The position numbers and the translations under genes are program-made. Below are positions 1-7,906 of a DNA stretch of 10,063 nucleotides, in pieces. Every line of letters starts with the position of its first letter. Position 1 is the first letter of the stretch. Source of the stretch: Prevotellaceae bacterium (GTDB lineage: Bacteria; Bacteroidota; Bacteroidia; Bacteroidales; Paludibacteraceae); NCBI GenBank assembly GCA_031270565.1, contig JAISXJ010000008.1, positions 1 to 10,063 on the forward strand, in the 5' to 3' direction. The notes under the pieces are model-generated. The model was not told where the DNA came from, made no database searches, and was given only the letters and a program-made list of their open reading frames with translations.

Positions 1-48
1 ATTCAAGGGATTATCATTTATTAAAAACTTTTTTGTTACTGGTTATCA

Positions 49-67
49 ACGCAAAGTCTTTTTGCGT
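49..67. terminator. Small perfect hairpin, possible weak terminator
   Basis: ACGCAAA (49-55) and TTTGCGT (61-67) form a perfect 7-bp stem around a 5-nt loop, followed on the plus strand by CTTTTC. It could end a gene lying left of the window, but the stem is AT-rich and the T tract is short and broken, so termination is only a guess. Confidence 0.3.
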
Positions 68-145
68 CTTTTCGCCATATACATATATAATTATTGCGGC
101 ACATTTCCGGAATTTTCGGAGGTGTTGCCGCTATCTGGTTTATAA

Positions 146-183
146 CACAGAGTTACACGGAGAACTCACAGAGAGACACAGAG
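146..183. repeat. Four short CACAGAG-type repeats in tandem
   Basis: CACAGAG occurs at 146-152, as CACGGAG at 156-162, and again as CACAGAG at 167-173 and 177-183. The starts are 10, 11 and 10 bases apart, about one helical turn, with variable 3-4 base linkers. The block lies about 90 bases upstream of the LamG gene in otherwise AT-rich non-coding DNA. I see no coding role; a 60-codon reading frame running through it has no family resemblance. It may be a fragment of a dispersed intergenic repeat or a set of binding sites. Confidence 0.6.
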
Positions 184-254
184 AAATAAAAGCAAAACAA
201 CTTATATCAACTTAATTTATTTATTACTAACCTGCTTTCCTCTAAAAAAATGTT

Positions 255-263
255 GGGAGGAGG
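255..263 (+). promoter_or_regulatory. Strong Shine-Dalgarno of the LamG gene
   Basis: GGGAGGAGG ends 6 bases before the ATG at 270 and 18 bases before the alternative ATG at 282, so it favours the upstream start. A strong purine-rich site like this is not seen before the thioredoxin or gdhA genes, nor is one typical of the phylum, so it marks this gene out. Confidence 0.65.
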
Positions 264-269
264 CTCTTA

Positions 270-1910
270 ATGCTTTATTTTATGAAACAAAAAACATTTC
301 TTTTCGCTGCGCTTACAGCAGCATTTTTAAGCGTCGCTTCCTTTTCTGCGGCGCAGGTAACTATTGGCGGTAGTGATGCACCCAAGGCAGGCGCTATTCT
401 GGATTTGAACAGCACGACCAAAGGCGGGTTGGCGCTCTCAAATGTGAGTCTCACCGACCTGAACACCATTCCTGTCGGTTTCCCCGGCATCAACAACTCA
501 GGCGATGTAACTCCCGAGGTAAAGGCAAAACTCACTGGCGCTATCGTTTACAACATTAATCCAAAATTCTGTCTGGGTGTCTATGTCTGGGACGGCAACT
601 GCTGGAGAAAGATTGATAAGGATTATCAAGCTAAAGCTGCCGGAGTAGCTACCCTTGATATTGCAGATCCGGATAAAGACGCCATTCTGGGAGGAGAGGC
701 TGTTACTTTTGAGGTAAAAAATCCTGGCGACGCACAGTTTTACTATTGGTATCTGAATAATGTCTTGCTCGACACAACCGATACACGATTTTTGATAACA
801 ACCGCCATTCCTTCTGGAGATGATCAGGAGATGAAGGTTGTTCTTGACAACTGTCTGTCGCTTTCGGAGAGCAAGATTACTTTCAACGCAAGAAACATTT
901 CTCCATCCACTCTACCATCCACCGGCGGTGAAAGGTGGATTCGCATCTACGGTGGAGATATTTTTCCCTATGCAGCAACAACCGAGTATGCTGCACAGAG
1001 TAATCTGGTGGCACATTTCGACGGCATAGACAATACCGGAGCAGGAGACAAGAATCACAGTTTTGACGTTACAACAGGTTGGCAGGATTTGAAGAATCCT
1101 ACTTTTAAGCTTCCAAGAGGCACCGGCACAGGAGAATGGCTCAGTAACGGCTTTCAGGTTTGGGATGATAATGCGGCTTTTTATAGTTCATTTTATCCTG
1201 ATACTTATCCCTCAGGCAATGAGTCCAGAACGGTTGAGGTGATATTCAGAACGCCGGAGGCTGCTAATATGTTTGAGCAAGAAAATGGTGTAATACGAAT
1301 CATTTTTTCGTATGGAACTAACAGTCCAAAGAAACCATTTGCAGTTGTATATCGGGGCGCAACTCATACCGGATGTACGAGTAATGGCGGATGGGTATTT
1401 CATGCTATTGGAGGAAACTCCAACAATTTGATGACTTGTCTTTCCTCTACGCCTTCATTGACAGACCCGAATACCATCAACACGGTAACATCAACATATG
1501 AAAATAGTATAAACGATGCCAAAACTAATTCATATATCAATAATAATCAGGCAGAGATTGTAGAGAGACTGGGCTGCTGTTTGGAAACCGACCCAAATGG
1601 AACAATGTCTATTGGGGAGCAGTATCTTAGCCATTCAACCTTTCTGTCTTTCCGCCTTTACGATCGAGTACTTACAAGTGGTGAAATCCAGCACAATGCG
1701 GCGTTAGACCAGAAACGTTACCTTGATCCGCCTACCGTAACGATAGGTGGCAGTCCGTGTACGAATGTAACCGTTTTGTCGCCGAGGGTTATTACCTGCT
1801 TAGCTCCGTCAGCAGGTTCTGCCGGAAAAGCAACTGTTATAGTAGATAAAGCAGAAGGAGGTAATTTATTGACGTTGCCTAATGAATTTGAGTTCCTGCC
1901 CCTGCCATAG
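270..1910 (+). CDS. Secreted LamG-like / IPT-TIG surface protein
   Basis: This is a 546-residue exported protein of unknown specific role. Residues 1-28 form a signal peptide (basic MKQK, a hydrophobic run, then SFSAAQ). The mature protein opens with VTIGGSDAPKAGAILDLNS and runs to GAIVYN and YVWDGNCW near residue 110, a conserved-looking N-terminal region I have seen in Bacteroidetes exported proteins. Residues about 120-205 look like an Ig-like insert (YYWYLNNVLLDTT). Residues about 245-484 look like a concanavalin/LamG fold, beginning NLVAHFDGIDNTG and ending with the typical RLYDRVLTSGEIQHNAALD segment. Residues about 487-545 resemble an IPT/TIG domain (VTIGGSPCTNVTVLSP, ITCLAPSAGSAGKATVIV). 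LamG and TIG domains usually bind sugars or proteins, so adhesion or matrix binding is inferred. No type IX secretion tail or lipobox is visible. The start at 270 is set by the Shine-Dalgarno; the gene is monocistronic, with its own terminator. Confidence 0.8.
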   Translation: MLYFMKQKTFLFAALTAAFLSVASFSAAQVTIGGSDAPKAGAILDLNSTTKGGLALSNVSLTDLNTIPVGFPGINNSGDVTPEVKAKLTGAIVYNINPKFCLGVYVWDGNCWRKIDKDYQAKAAGVATLDIADPDKDAILGGEAVTFEVKNPGDAQFYYWYLNNVLLDTTDTRFLITTAIPSGDDQEMKVVLDNCLSLSESKITFNARNISPSTLPSTGGERWIRIYGGDIFPYAATTEYAAQSNLVAHFDGIDNTGAGDKNHSFDVTTGWQDLKNPTFKLPRGTGTGEWLSNGFQVWDDNAAFYSSFYPDTYPSGNESRTVEVIFRTPEAANMFEQENGVIRIIFSYGTNSPKKPFAVVYRGATHTGCTSNGGWVFHAIGGNSNNLMTCLSSTPSLTDPNTINTVTSTYENSINDAKTNSYINNNQAEIVERLGCCLETDPNGTMSIGEQYLSHSTFLSFRLYDRVLTSGEIQHNAALDQKRYLDPPTVTIGGSPCTNVTVLSPRVITCLAPSAGSAGKATVIVDKAEGGNLLTLPNEFEFLPLP

Positions 1911-1937
1911 GTAGTCATTATGCGTTCAGACAAACAG

Positions 1938-1960
1938 AAAAGCCCCGCGAGGGGCTTTTG
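1938..1960 (+). terminator. Rho-independent terminator of the LamG gene
   Basis: AAAAGCCCC (1938-1946) pairs perfectly with GGGGCTTTT (1951-1959) around a GCGA tetraloop, 27 bases after the stop codon. The flanking A and T runs make it potentially bidirectional, but no minus-strand gene ends here. Confidence 0.85.
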
Positions 1961-2057
1961 CTGTTAAGCGCAAACTGCTAAAAAGTCGTATCCGATGTGC
2001 GGAATATTATCGCCGCCGTGCGGGCTATTGTAAAAAAACTTTTTTCATTGCACACGC

Positions 2058-2088
2058 TTGGAAAGCCCAAGTTTTTCATATACTTTTG
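2058..2088 (+). promoter_or_regulatory. Bacteroidetes-type promoter for thioredoxin
   Basis: TACTTTTG at 2081-2088 matches the -7 consensus TAnnTTTG exactly. TTG at 2058-2060 lies 20 bases upstream, the expected place of the -33 TTTG element (here CTTG). An A7CT6 stretch at 2034-2047 lies just upstream and could act as an UP-like tract. Transcription would start near 2095, giving a leader of about 20 nt. Confidence 0.65.
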
Positions 2089-2113
2089 CGGACACATTTA
2101 AACTGTATAGACA

Positions 2114-2578
2114 ATGTCAACAAGAACTGTTCTGGTGATTACCGTTTTATTCTGCAGTCTGGTATCCGGCTCGGCGCAGACAAAAAGTCCTGCCGCCACT
2201 GAGATGGTATCAAAGCCCGTATTTCTAACGAAAGCCGATTTTCTGAAAAAGGTAATGAACTATCAGGTCAATCCGAGAGAGTGGATATATCTTGGCGATA
2301 AACCATGTTTGATAGATTATTATGCTTCGTGGTGCGGACCCTGCAAACGGCTGTCTCCAATTCTGGATGAATTGGCACGCGAATACGCCGGACAGATTTA
2401 TATCTACAAAATTGACGTAGACCGTGAGCCTGAATTAGCCGCCCTGTTTGCCGTTCAAAGCATCCCAACCCTGATTTTTTGCCCCATTGGCGACACGCCG
2501 CAATTAGCAAGAGGACTGCTACCCAAAGAAACATTACGGCAAGTCATCAATGAAGTCCTGTTGAAAAAAGCGTCATAA
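2114..2578 (+). CDS. Exported thioredoxin-fold protein
   Basis: This is a 154-residue thioredoxin with an N-terminal signal peptide (residues 1-21, hydrophobic VLVITVLFCSLV then GSA before QT), so it should act in the periplasm as a thiol-disulfide exchange protein. The active site is WCGPC at residues 73-77, inside YYASWCGPCKRLSPILDELA. The cis-proline loop SIPTL has P118, and the KIDVDREPELAALFAVQ segment is the usual thioredoxin beta3/alpha3 stretch. The WCGPC motif and close similarity to cytosolic TrxA suggest a reductant rather than an oxidase. Its natural electron donor is not apparent here, since no CcdA/DsbD-like gene is in the window. The ATG follows a clear promoter and has no Shine-Dalgarno, as is common in the phylum. 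It converges with gdhA. Confidence 0.9.
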   Translation: MSTRTVLVITVLFCSLVSGSAQTKSPAATEMVSKPVFLTKADFLKKVMNYQVNPREWIYLGDKPCLIDYYASWCGPCKRLSPILDELAREYAGQIYIYKIDVDREPELAALFAVQSIPTLIFCPIGDTPQLARGLLPKETLRQVINEVLLKKAS

Positions 2579-2599
2579 AGACATTAATCCATTCTCTGT

Positions 2600-2645
2600 A
2601 AAAAAAACAGGAGGCTGCCCCCCAGTGGAGCAGCCTCTGCTGTTT
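2600..2645 (-). terminator. Terminator of gdhA, shared with thioredoxin
   Basis: GAGGCTGC (2611-2618) pairs with GCAGCCTC (2630-2637) around an 11-nt loop. AAACAG (2605-2610) and CTGTTT (2640-2645) extend the stem past a 2-nt bulge. Read on the minus strand the stem is followed by eight Ts (complement of A 2600-2607), 15 bases past the gdhA stop. In the plus direction the T run is short, so it is primarily the gdhA terminator and may also stop the convergent thioredoxin transcript. Confidence 0.8.
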
Positions 2646-2659
2646 GACAGCGCCGGTTC

Positions 2660-3997
2660 TTAAATGATGCCCTCTTCGAGCATGGCAGTAGCCACTTTCA
2701 TAAAACCTGCGATGTTTGCGCCTTTCACATAGTTAATGGAGCCGTCAGGTTCCGTGCCGTATTGCACGCAGGCATTATGGATGCTCTCCATAATCTGGTG
2801 TAATTTTTCGTCCACCTCTTCGGCACGCCAGCTGATATGCATGGCATTTTGCGTCATCTCCAAACCTGAAGTTGCTACGCCGCCGGCATTAACAGCCTTT
2901 CCCGGAGCAAATAAAATGCCGGCATCCTGAAACGCCTTAATCGCTTCGGGCGTACAACCCATATTTGAGATTTCCGCTACACACCACGTGCCGTTTTTGA
3001 TTAACTCATGGGCATCATCGCCATTAAGTTCGTTCTGGAAAGCACAAGGCAGAGCAATATCACATTTCACACTCCAAGCCTTTTTGCCGGCGGTATAAAC
3101 CGTTCCTGCAAATTTTTCGGCAAAGGGCGATACAATATTACGGTTCGACGCGCGAAGATCCAACAGGTAGTCAATCATCTCCTCCGTCATACCGTTCGGA
3201 ATAGCCACAACACCGTCAGGACCGGAAACGGCTACCACTTTAGCGCCAAGTTGCGTGGCTTTAAGCGCAGCGCCCCATGCCACATTGCCAAAGCCCGATA
3301 CGGCAATGGTCTTGCCTTTTAATTCTTTCTTTGCTTTGTTGAGCATGTGTTGCACAAAGTAAAGACCGCCAAAACCGGTTGCCTCGGGACGAATCAGAGA
3401 ACCACCCCAGTTCATTCCCTTGCCTGTAAGAACGCCCGTATGTTCACGAGCCAGTTTTTTATACATACCATAGAGGAAGCCGATTTCACGCCCGCCAACA
3501 CCTACATCTCCGGCAGGCACATCGGTATCGGGACCGATATTGCGCCACAATTCCAGCATATAGGCTTGACAGAAACGCATTATCTCAGCATCCGATTTAC
3601 CTGTCGGGTCGAAGTCCGAACCGCCTTTTCCGCCGCCCATCGGCAAGGTAGTCAAAGCGTTTTTGAAAGTCTGTTCAAAGCCCAGAAATTTCAGAATGGA
3701 GAGATTTACAGAAGGATGGAAACGCAAGCCCCCCTTGTAGGGACCTATGGCGCCATTAAACTGTACACGATAGGCAAGATTGGTCTGCACATTGCCCTGA
3801 TCATCTACCCACGTAATACGAAAGGTGAAGATGCGGTCAGGCTCTACGATGCGCTCCACAATTTTTGCTTTTTCAAACTCAGGGTGTTGATTGTAGATTT
3901 CCTCAATGGATTCCAACACCTCATGAACGGCTTGCAGGTATTCCTGTTCGCCCGGATGTTTGGCTTCTAACGAAGCCAGAATTTTTTTGACATTCAT
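2660..3997 (-). CDS. gdhA: NADP-type glutamate dehydrogenase
   Basis: This is a 445-residue hexameric-type glutamate dehydrogenase, full length for the family. It catalyses reductive amination of 2-oxoglutarate to glutamate with ammonia, the cytoplasmic entry point for nitrogen. Visible landmarks are the substrate-binding segment GPYKGGLRFHP (K88), the catalytic-lysine loop PMGGGKGGSDFDP (K124), the catalytic aspartate in VPAGDVGVGGRE (D164), the dinucleotide fold VSGFGNVAWGAA (GFGNVA, residues 235-240), and the C-terminal APGKAVNAGGVATSGLEMTQNA block (about 364-385). Cofactor preference (NADPH versus NADH) cannot be settled from the motifs; NADP is the usual assignment for this subfamily. 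Residues 341-350 read AEISNMGCTP, where the enterobacterial enzyme as I recall it has AEGANMPTT. The gene stands alone with a terminator 15 bases past the stop. The ATG start fits the usual N-terminus. Confidence 0.95.
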   Translation of the reverse strand: MNVKKILASLEAKHPGEQEYLQAVHEVLESIEEIYNQHPEFEKAKIVERIVEPDRIFTFRITWVDDQGNVQTNLAYRVQFNGAIGPYKGGLRFHPSVNLSILKFLGFEQTFKNALTTLPMGGGKGGSDFDPTGKSDAEIMRFCQAYMLELWRNIGPDTDVPAGDVGVGGREIGFLYGMYKKLAREHTGVLTGKGMNWGGSLIRPEATGFGGLYFVQHMLNKAKKELKGKTIAVSGFGNVAWGAALKATQLGAKVVAVSGPDGVVAIPNGMTEEMIDYLLDLRASNRNIVSPFAEKFAGTVYTAGKKAWSVKCDIALPCAFQNELNGDDAHELIKNGTWCVAEISNMGCTPEAIKAFQDAGILFAPGKAVNAGGVATSGLEMTQNAMHISWRAEEVDEKLHQIMESIHNACVQYGTEPDGSINYVKGANIAGFMKVATAMLEEGII

Positions 3998-4281
3998 GGT
4001 CGTAATTATTTAGATTAAAAAAGAATTTCCCTGAAATTTCAGTTTCCGCATACAATCTTCACTTTCTCAAAAACAGTACGATAGCGCAAAAAAAAATGTG
4101 AAATACATGGTGATTTACGGCGTTTGAAATTCGGTGCAAGTTTATAACTTTTTTTTGAGATAATCGTTTATCCGTAAAAATATTTTTTCTTCGCAGATTC
4201 AGTAGCCAATGCAACGTTTATAAAACCATTCTATAGGCGCTCAAGGTTAAGTAATTTTCTTGGTTCTTGGCTCTGACAACT
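3998..4281. other. gdhA upstream region, no gene
   Basis: This AT-rich intergenic stretch must hold the gdhA promoter and leader. There is no exact TAnnTTTG on the minus strand; the nearest is TAAACTTG (complement of 4137-4144) with no matching -33, so I do not call it. A perfect 12-bp palindrome CTGAAATTTCAG sits at 4031-4042, 33 bases before the start codon. An imperfect 14-bp palindrome with one mismatch, GATAATCGTTTATC, sits at 4159-4172. Either could be an operator, but palindromes of this size arise by chance in 10 kb. Confidence 0.4.
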
Positions 4282-4310
4282 AAAAAAAAGCCCCCAAATG
4301 GAGGCTTTTT
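4282..4310 (-). terminator. Terminator of the lipoprotein-AsmA unit
   Basis: AAAAAGCC (4285-4292) pairs with GGCTTTTT (4303-4310), with an inner CC/GG and an AAAT loop. Read on the minus strand it lies about 38 bases after the AsmA stop and ends in eight Ts (complement of A 4282-4289). Confidence 0.8.
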
Positions 4311-4348
4311 CGATTGATTAATGGTGGCGCTTTTGCCGAAACAGCCGG

Positions 4349-7300
4349 TTACTGCTCCTTGACATTGGCTTTGAGAGCGTCTGAAATGATTTTTTTGAGC
4401 GATAACGTGCGCTGCTGAACAGCATTTTGCCGGTCGGGCTTGAAGAGATTACTGTATTTAGTCTTCGTCAGCTTTATTTTGAAGTCGGAAGCGGGATTGC
4501 CCTTCACATCCACAGCCAAACGCAACGGAATCACCGCCTCAACATGCGCATCGTAATTTTGTCCCAAATCGTAACGTCCGCCAACAATTGCCTGATATTT
4601 ATCCATCGTTAACAGAAAGGGATAAAGCTCTACCTCGTTGCGAAAAACAGTCATCTCCACGCTCAAACTGTCCACTACATTCTCCGTTTTCCTGTTAAAA
4701 AGCAGCAGTTTGGCTATCTGCGCAAAGGTGGCATTATCCAGTAGAACAAGATTTTTACCCTCAATGGCGGCAGCGCCGCGCAAAGTTGACCATTTTATGT
4801 CGTAATTAGATTTGAGATAGGTTTCGGCGGCAAGATGAAACTCCGCTTTGCCGGTGAAGTTCTTGAGCATCGGAACAATCGTATCTATGTCCGGTATCAT
4901 TGTAATAAGTTTTTCTATTTCAATGTCGAGCAGGTGAAAATCGACGCCTGCAAAGAGATGATTTTTGCGTTGCGACCGGTAAATGGCGGTCAGTTGCATC
5001 TTGGCGGCATCGCAGGTGAATCCCATCTGTTCCAGCACCAGCACGCCGTCCTTTACGATGAGCGTTCCGCCTACGTTCTGAATGGCAGTCTTGCCCGCAA
5101 GCGCGTTTTTAATGCGCGTTCTTAACGTTACATCAACATTCCATGGAACCATAAACGGTTCGCCGCCACTTTCGGCAGGCTCTGCAAGCGCGGCTTGCTG
5201 CACCGAGTCGGTCGCGCCAAAACCATTGAACAATGCCATTAGGCGATTGACATCCGTATTATCCGAAACAAAATCAAAGTCGGCAACGAGTAGCCCCGTA
5301 TTTTCAAGATATTTGTCTATGTTGGTAACAACTCCCGACAGCGTAAAGTCAGACCCGTCAAGCAGGATGCGGGTATTATTAATTGACAGTTTTTCGTGCG
5401 TGAGCGTCCCGTCGATGTTCGATATTAGGGCGGGCGCTGTCAGGGCATCCATTTTTACGGCGGCGGAGGCAAGGGTCAGGTGGATATTCGGACGCCACTG
5501 TAACAATGGCTGCGTCTGCGTCTGTTTTTCGTCGTAAATTGCCTGTCCGTTTAATGCAAGAGACCGAGCGTCAACCTGCAGCGCATCGCCCATTGTTGCT
5601 ACCATATCGCTGCTCGCGATGTTTAACCGGTAAAAGGTCTTCTCCATCTCCGCGCCTGATGGCGTCATCGCCACGTCTCCTGACAGGTCGGTTATTTGCG
5701 CCTCAATACTGTCTGCCTGCAGATAAAGCTTTCCGGCATCGAAAGAACACGCAAGCGCCAGCGGGAGTTTGTCGTCCATTACGTCGGAAAGCGTCGCAAG
5801 GAGAGTTGTCTCTTCTGTGCGGGCAATAATCGATTCATACAATTTTACGTCCAGCGACTTCGCGGCAATACGGGCTTGCACAACTTCTTCAAACAACAGA
5901 TTCTGCGACGCCACAGGTACGGTAAGCGCTACCGTCGCCGAAGGCGTTTTTAACGCAATCGAATCGTCATAAAGCATTTCAAAATCATTCAAACGAATGT
6001 TTCCGGAGGCTGTTATTTTCTTCAGGCGCATGTCGGTGATGTCATCCAGAGCGCCCTGTAATGTCAAATCAGGCGCGGCGTGTCCGGCGAGAACGAGTTT
6101 CATATCGGACGGAAGCAGCGGCGCGGCGTCGGGTAAATAAATGTCGCCGGCGAGATGCAGATTGAGGCGCATAGTGTTTAACAAGTCCTCAATCGTTCCA
6201 CCGACCGTTATTTGTGAGCGGTCTGCCTTCAGGTGGAGCGAATGAATATCCAGACGCGAATGTGCCTGTTTGTTCAAATCAACCGTTGCCGACAGTCTGC
6301 CGAATATGTCAAAAAAACGGTATGGCAAATCGTCATACTGCATTGCGCCATGTTTTACGGCAATATTTGCCGTAATAAGCGGCATTGAAACATCGTTGTA
6401 AACACCTTCCGCCAACCCGTTTACTGCCAATTTTGCATCAACAGTCAATCCTTTCAGGCTTTCCGTATAGTCGGCGGGAATGAGCGCCAGCACTTTTTCC
6501 AACTGCCATTCATCCGAAACAAACCGTATATCCATTGCCAAGTCGTTGTTGTCGCGCCATTCAGCCCACCCGTTAACCGTCAGCGACTGGTCGGCTAACA
6601 CCACTTTGGCTGCGTCAAGCGCTATGCGGTTGTCATTTATTAGCCATGAAAAAGGCATGTTTAGGGCTACGTCCGTGCGGGAGAGCAGATGCGTTGTGTC
6701 GATGATGCAGGTAGCGGTTGACACAACGACGGCAAGTGTGCCTGTGAGGGAACTGTCTGTTTTTGCGCCCTCTATGGCGAGGCTCATGGCGTCTGTCTGT
6801 GCACAAATCTCCGTCGAATCGCTCATAGCGATGCGTAGCGCATCCAGATTCAGAGCGCCCGACACGTTGCCGTTGTTCGTGTTTGTCCAGTTGCCTGCCA
6901 GCGTTGCAGCTACGCCGTCAACATGAGCCGAAAGATGTGTTTGCAAATCAATATAACGCACATCTACGTCCGTAACGGCGAGACTTTGCAAGTCAACAAC
7001 GGTGAACGGCAACTGAAAAGCGGTGGTGTCTGTGTCAAGCGTATCTGACGGGAGAATGTCGAAGTTTGCATGCCCTTCAGCATTGATAAACAGATTGGCA
7101 ACGCCGTTGTTAAAAGTTATATCGGTAACTGTTAGACGGTTGTTTTTGAGCAATTCCATGGCGTCGAGCGCAACGGTGCAAACGCCGACTTTCAATAGCG
7201 TATCGGAGGGCGCCTCTTCCACCGGATTGACCAGAACAACCTGTTCTATGCGCAAGCCAAACTGCGGAAATGAGCTGAAAAAGGTCAACTCAACCTTTTC

Positions 7301-7462
7301 CACAGCGGCATGGCATTTTAATTGTTCGTTCAACGCCCGATTTGCTAATGGCGTCAGCCGTTCGGGCGTAAAGACCACCCAGACCAGCACGCCGCACACC
7401 ACCAGCGCCGCCCCGACTAACGCCGCCAGCGTGATGGCTGCAACTTTTGCGATACGTTTCAT
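4349..7462 (-). CDS. AsmA-family inner-membrane protein
   Basis: This is a 1037-residue AsmA-like protein. A single N-terminal membrane helix (about residues 8-30) follows the basic MKRIAK start. Next comes the typical AsmA opening: FTPERLTPLANRALNEQL, then FFSSFPQFGLRIEQVVLVNP at about residues 61-80. The long middle is beta-rich and repetitive in character (alternating hydrophobic strands such as LTVTDITFNNG and LRLNLHLAGDI), as expected of a lipid-transport groove in the AsmA/TamB/YhdP superfamily. The AsmA C-terminal-like part runs from about residue 770, including GGTLIVKDGVLVLEQM, and ends in a basic tail (FKIKLTKTKYSNLF). Family members span the periplasm and support phospholipid transport and outer-membrane integrity; the exact cargo here is unknown. 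The start codon lies only 3 bases after the stop of the lipoprotein gene, so the two are cotranscribed and perhaps translationally coupled. Confidence 0.88.
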   Translation of the reverse strand: MKRIAKVAAITLAALVGAALVVCGVLVWVVFTPERLTPLANRALNEQLKCHAAVEKVELTFFSSFPQFGLRIEQVVLVNPVEEAPSDTLLKVGVCTVALDAMELLKNNRLTVTDITFNNGVANLFINAEGHANFDILPSDTLDTDTTAFQLPFTVVDLQSLAVTDVDVRYIDLQTHLSAHVDGVAATLAGNWTNTNNGNVSGALNLDALRIAMSDSTEICAQTDAMSLAIEGAKTDSSLTGTLAVVVSTATCIIDTTHLLSRTDVALNMPFSWLINDNRIALDAAKVVLADQSLTVNGWAEWRDNNDLAMDIRFVSDEWQLEKVLALIPADYTESLKGLTVDAKLAVNGLAEGVYNDVSMPLITANIAVKHGAMQYDDLPYRFFDIFGRLSATVDLNKQAHSRLDIHSLHLKADRSQITVGGTIEDLLNTMRLNLHLAGDIYLPDAAPLLPSDMKLVLAGHAAPDLTLQGALDDITDMRLKKITASGNIRLNDFEMLYDDSIALKTPSATVALTVPVASQNLLFEEVVQARIAAKSLDVKLYESIIARTEETTLLATLSDVMDDKLPLALACSFDAGKLYLQADSIEAQITDLSGDVAMTPSGAEMEKTFYRLNIASSDMVATMGDALQVDARSLALNGQAIYDEKQTQTQPLLQWRPNIHLTLASAAVKMDALTAPALISNIDGTLTHEKLSINNTRILLDGSDFTLSGVVTNIDKYLENTGLLVADFDFVSDNTDVNRLMALFNGFGATDSVQQAALAEPAESGGEPFMVPWNVDVTLRTRIKNALAGKTAIQNVGGTLIVKDGVLVLEQMGFTCDAAKMQLTAIYRSQRKNHLFAGVDFHLLDIEIEKLITMIPDIDTIVPMLKNFTGKAEFHLAAETYLKSNYDIKWSTLRGAAAIEGKNLVLLDNATFAQIAKLLLFNRKTENVVDSLSVEMTVFRNEVELYPFLLTMDKYQAIVGGRYDLGQNYDAHVEAVIPLRLAVDVKGNPASDFKIKLTKTKYSNLFKPDRQNAVQQRTLSLKKIISDALKANVKEQ

Positions 7463-7465
7463 ACG

Positions 7466-7861
7466 TCAATTGACTTTTGTAAAGGCATAACTTTTTGCGT
7501 AGTCATCCTTATAGGCAAGGCTGGATGTTGTCAACAGGGTCAGGGTGTACACTTTGGGGACTGTCTGTCCCATTTCGCCCTGATGAAGCAGTGTGAGTGT
7601 TGCGCCGTTGAGTGTCCATGCGAAAGGCTGTCCTTCCGCTTCGGATACGTCGTCGGATGTATCCCATGTAACGCCGTTACCGTCGGCATCGTAGCGGTAG
7701 CAGTCGTAGCCCGGAGTGCCGTCGGAGGCGGTTACCGGACGTTGCCATTTGCCGATTAGCAATGCCTCGTCGAATATTGTTACGGGTTGCGAGCATCCCG
7801 AAAAACCGGCTATTACCCCCACACAAACGAGGGCATATACAAATACAGATGTTGTTTTCAT
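7466..7861 (-). CDS. Lipocalin-like lipoprotein
   Basis: This is a 131-residue predicted lipoprotein. The signal peptide (MKTTSVFVYALVCVGVIAGFSG) ends in a lipobox FSGC, with the acylated cysteine at residue 23. The mature part has the pattern of small Bacteroidetes lipocalin-like proteins: IGKWQRP near the start, a YRYDADGNGVTWD beta hairpin, FAWTLNGATLTL, and a final VYTLTLLTTSSLAYKDD strand pair. These are calycin-like barrels of unknown ligand. The gene heads a two-gene unit with the AsmA protein, 3 bases apart, which suggests a shared envelope function; I infer this from context only. A TACTTTTG element lies 38-45 bases upstream of the start. Confidence 0.8.
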   Translation of the reverse strand: MKTTSVFVYALVCVGVIAGFSGCSQPVTIFDEALLIGKWQRPVTASDGTPGYDCYRYDADGNGVTWDTSDDVSEAEGQPFAWTLNGATLTLLHQGEMGQTVPKVYTLTLLTTSSLAYKDDYAKSYAFTKVN

Positions 7862-7898
7862 ACAAGTTTTTTAATTAATGAATTGTAAATTGAGATTG

Positions 7899-7906
7899 CA
7901 AAAGTA
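7899..7906 (-). promoter_or_regulatory. -7 element for lipoprotein-AsmA unit
   Basis: On the minus strand this reads TACTTTTG, an exact TAnnTTTG and the same octamer as in the thioredoxin promoter. The start codon is 37 bases further on. No good TTTG lies 19-21 bases upstream, so the -33 box is weak or missing. Confidence 0.5.

Larger units (their letters stand above)
1..269. other. Non-coding leader region before the LamG gene
   Basis: Apart from the hairpin at 49-67, the CACAGAG cluster at 146-183 and the Shine-Dalgarno at 255-263, this stretch is AT-rich with no convincing gene. I found no exact TAnnTTTG promoter element on the plus strand here, so the promoter of the downstream gene is not identified. 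Confidence 0.5.

Noticed and set aside
33..215. A 60-codon plus-strand frame before the LamG gene
   Set aside because: It has no recognisable domain and no ribosome site, and its C-terminal third is just the translated CACAGAG repeat.
3347..3970. A 207-codon plus-strand frame opposite gdhA
   Set aside because: It is antisense to a clearly conserved glutamate dehydrogenase and shows no family features. The long plus-strand frames opposite the AsmA gene (4427-7490) were dropped for the same reason.
4031..4042. CTGAAATTTCAG palindrome as a gdhA operator
   Set aside because: It is a perfect 12-bp palindrome, but a couple are expected by chance in 10 kb and nothing else supports it; it is mentioned only in the intergenic entry.
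4137..4144. TAAACTTG on the minus strand as the gdhA -7 box
   Set aside because: It deviates from TAnnTTTG in the conserved part and has no -33 element at the right distance.
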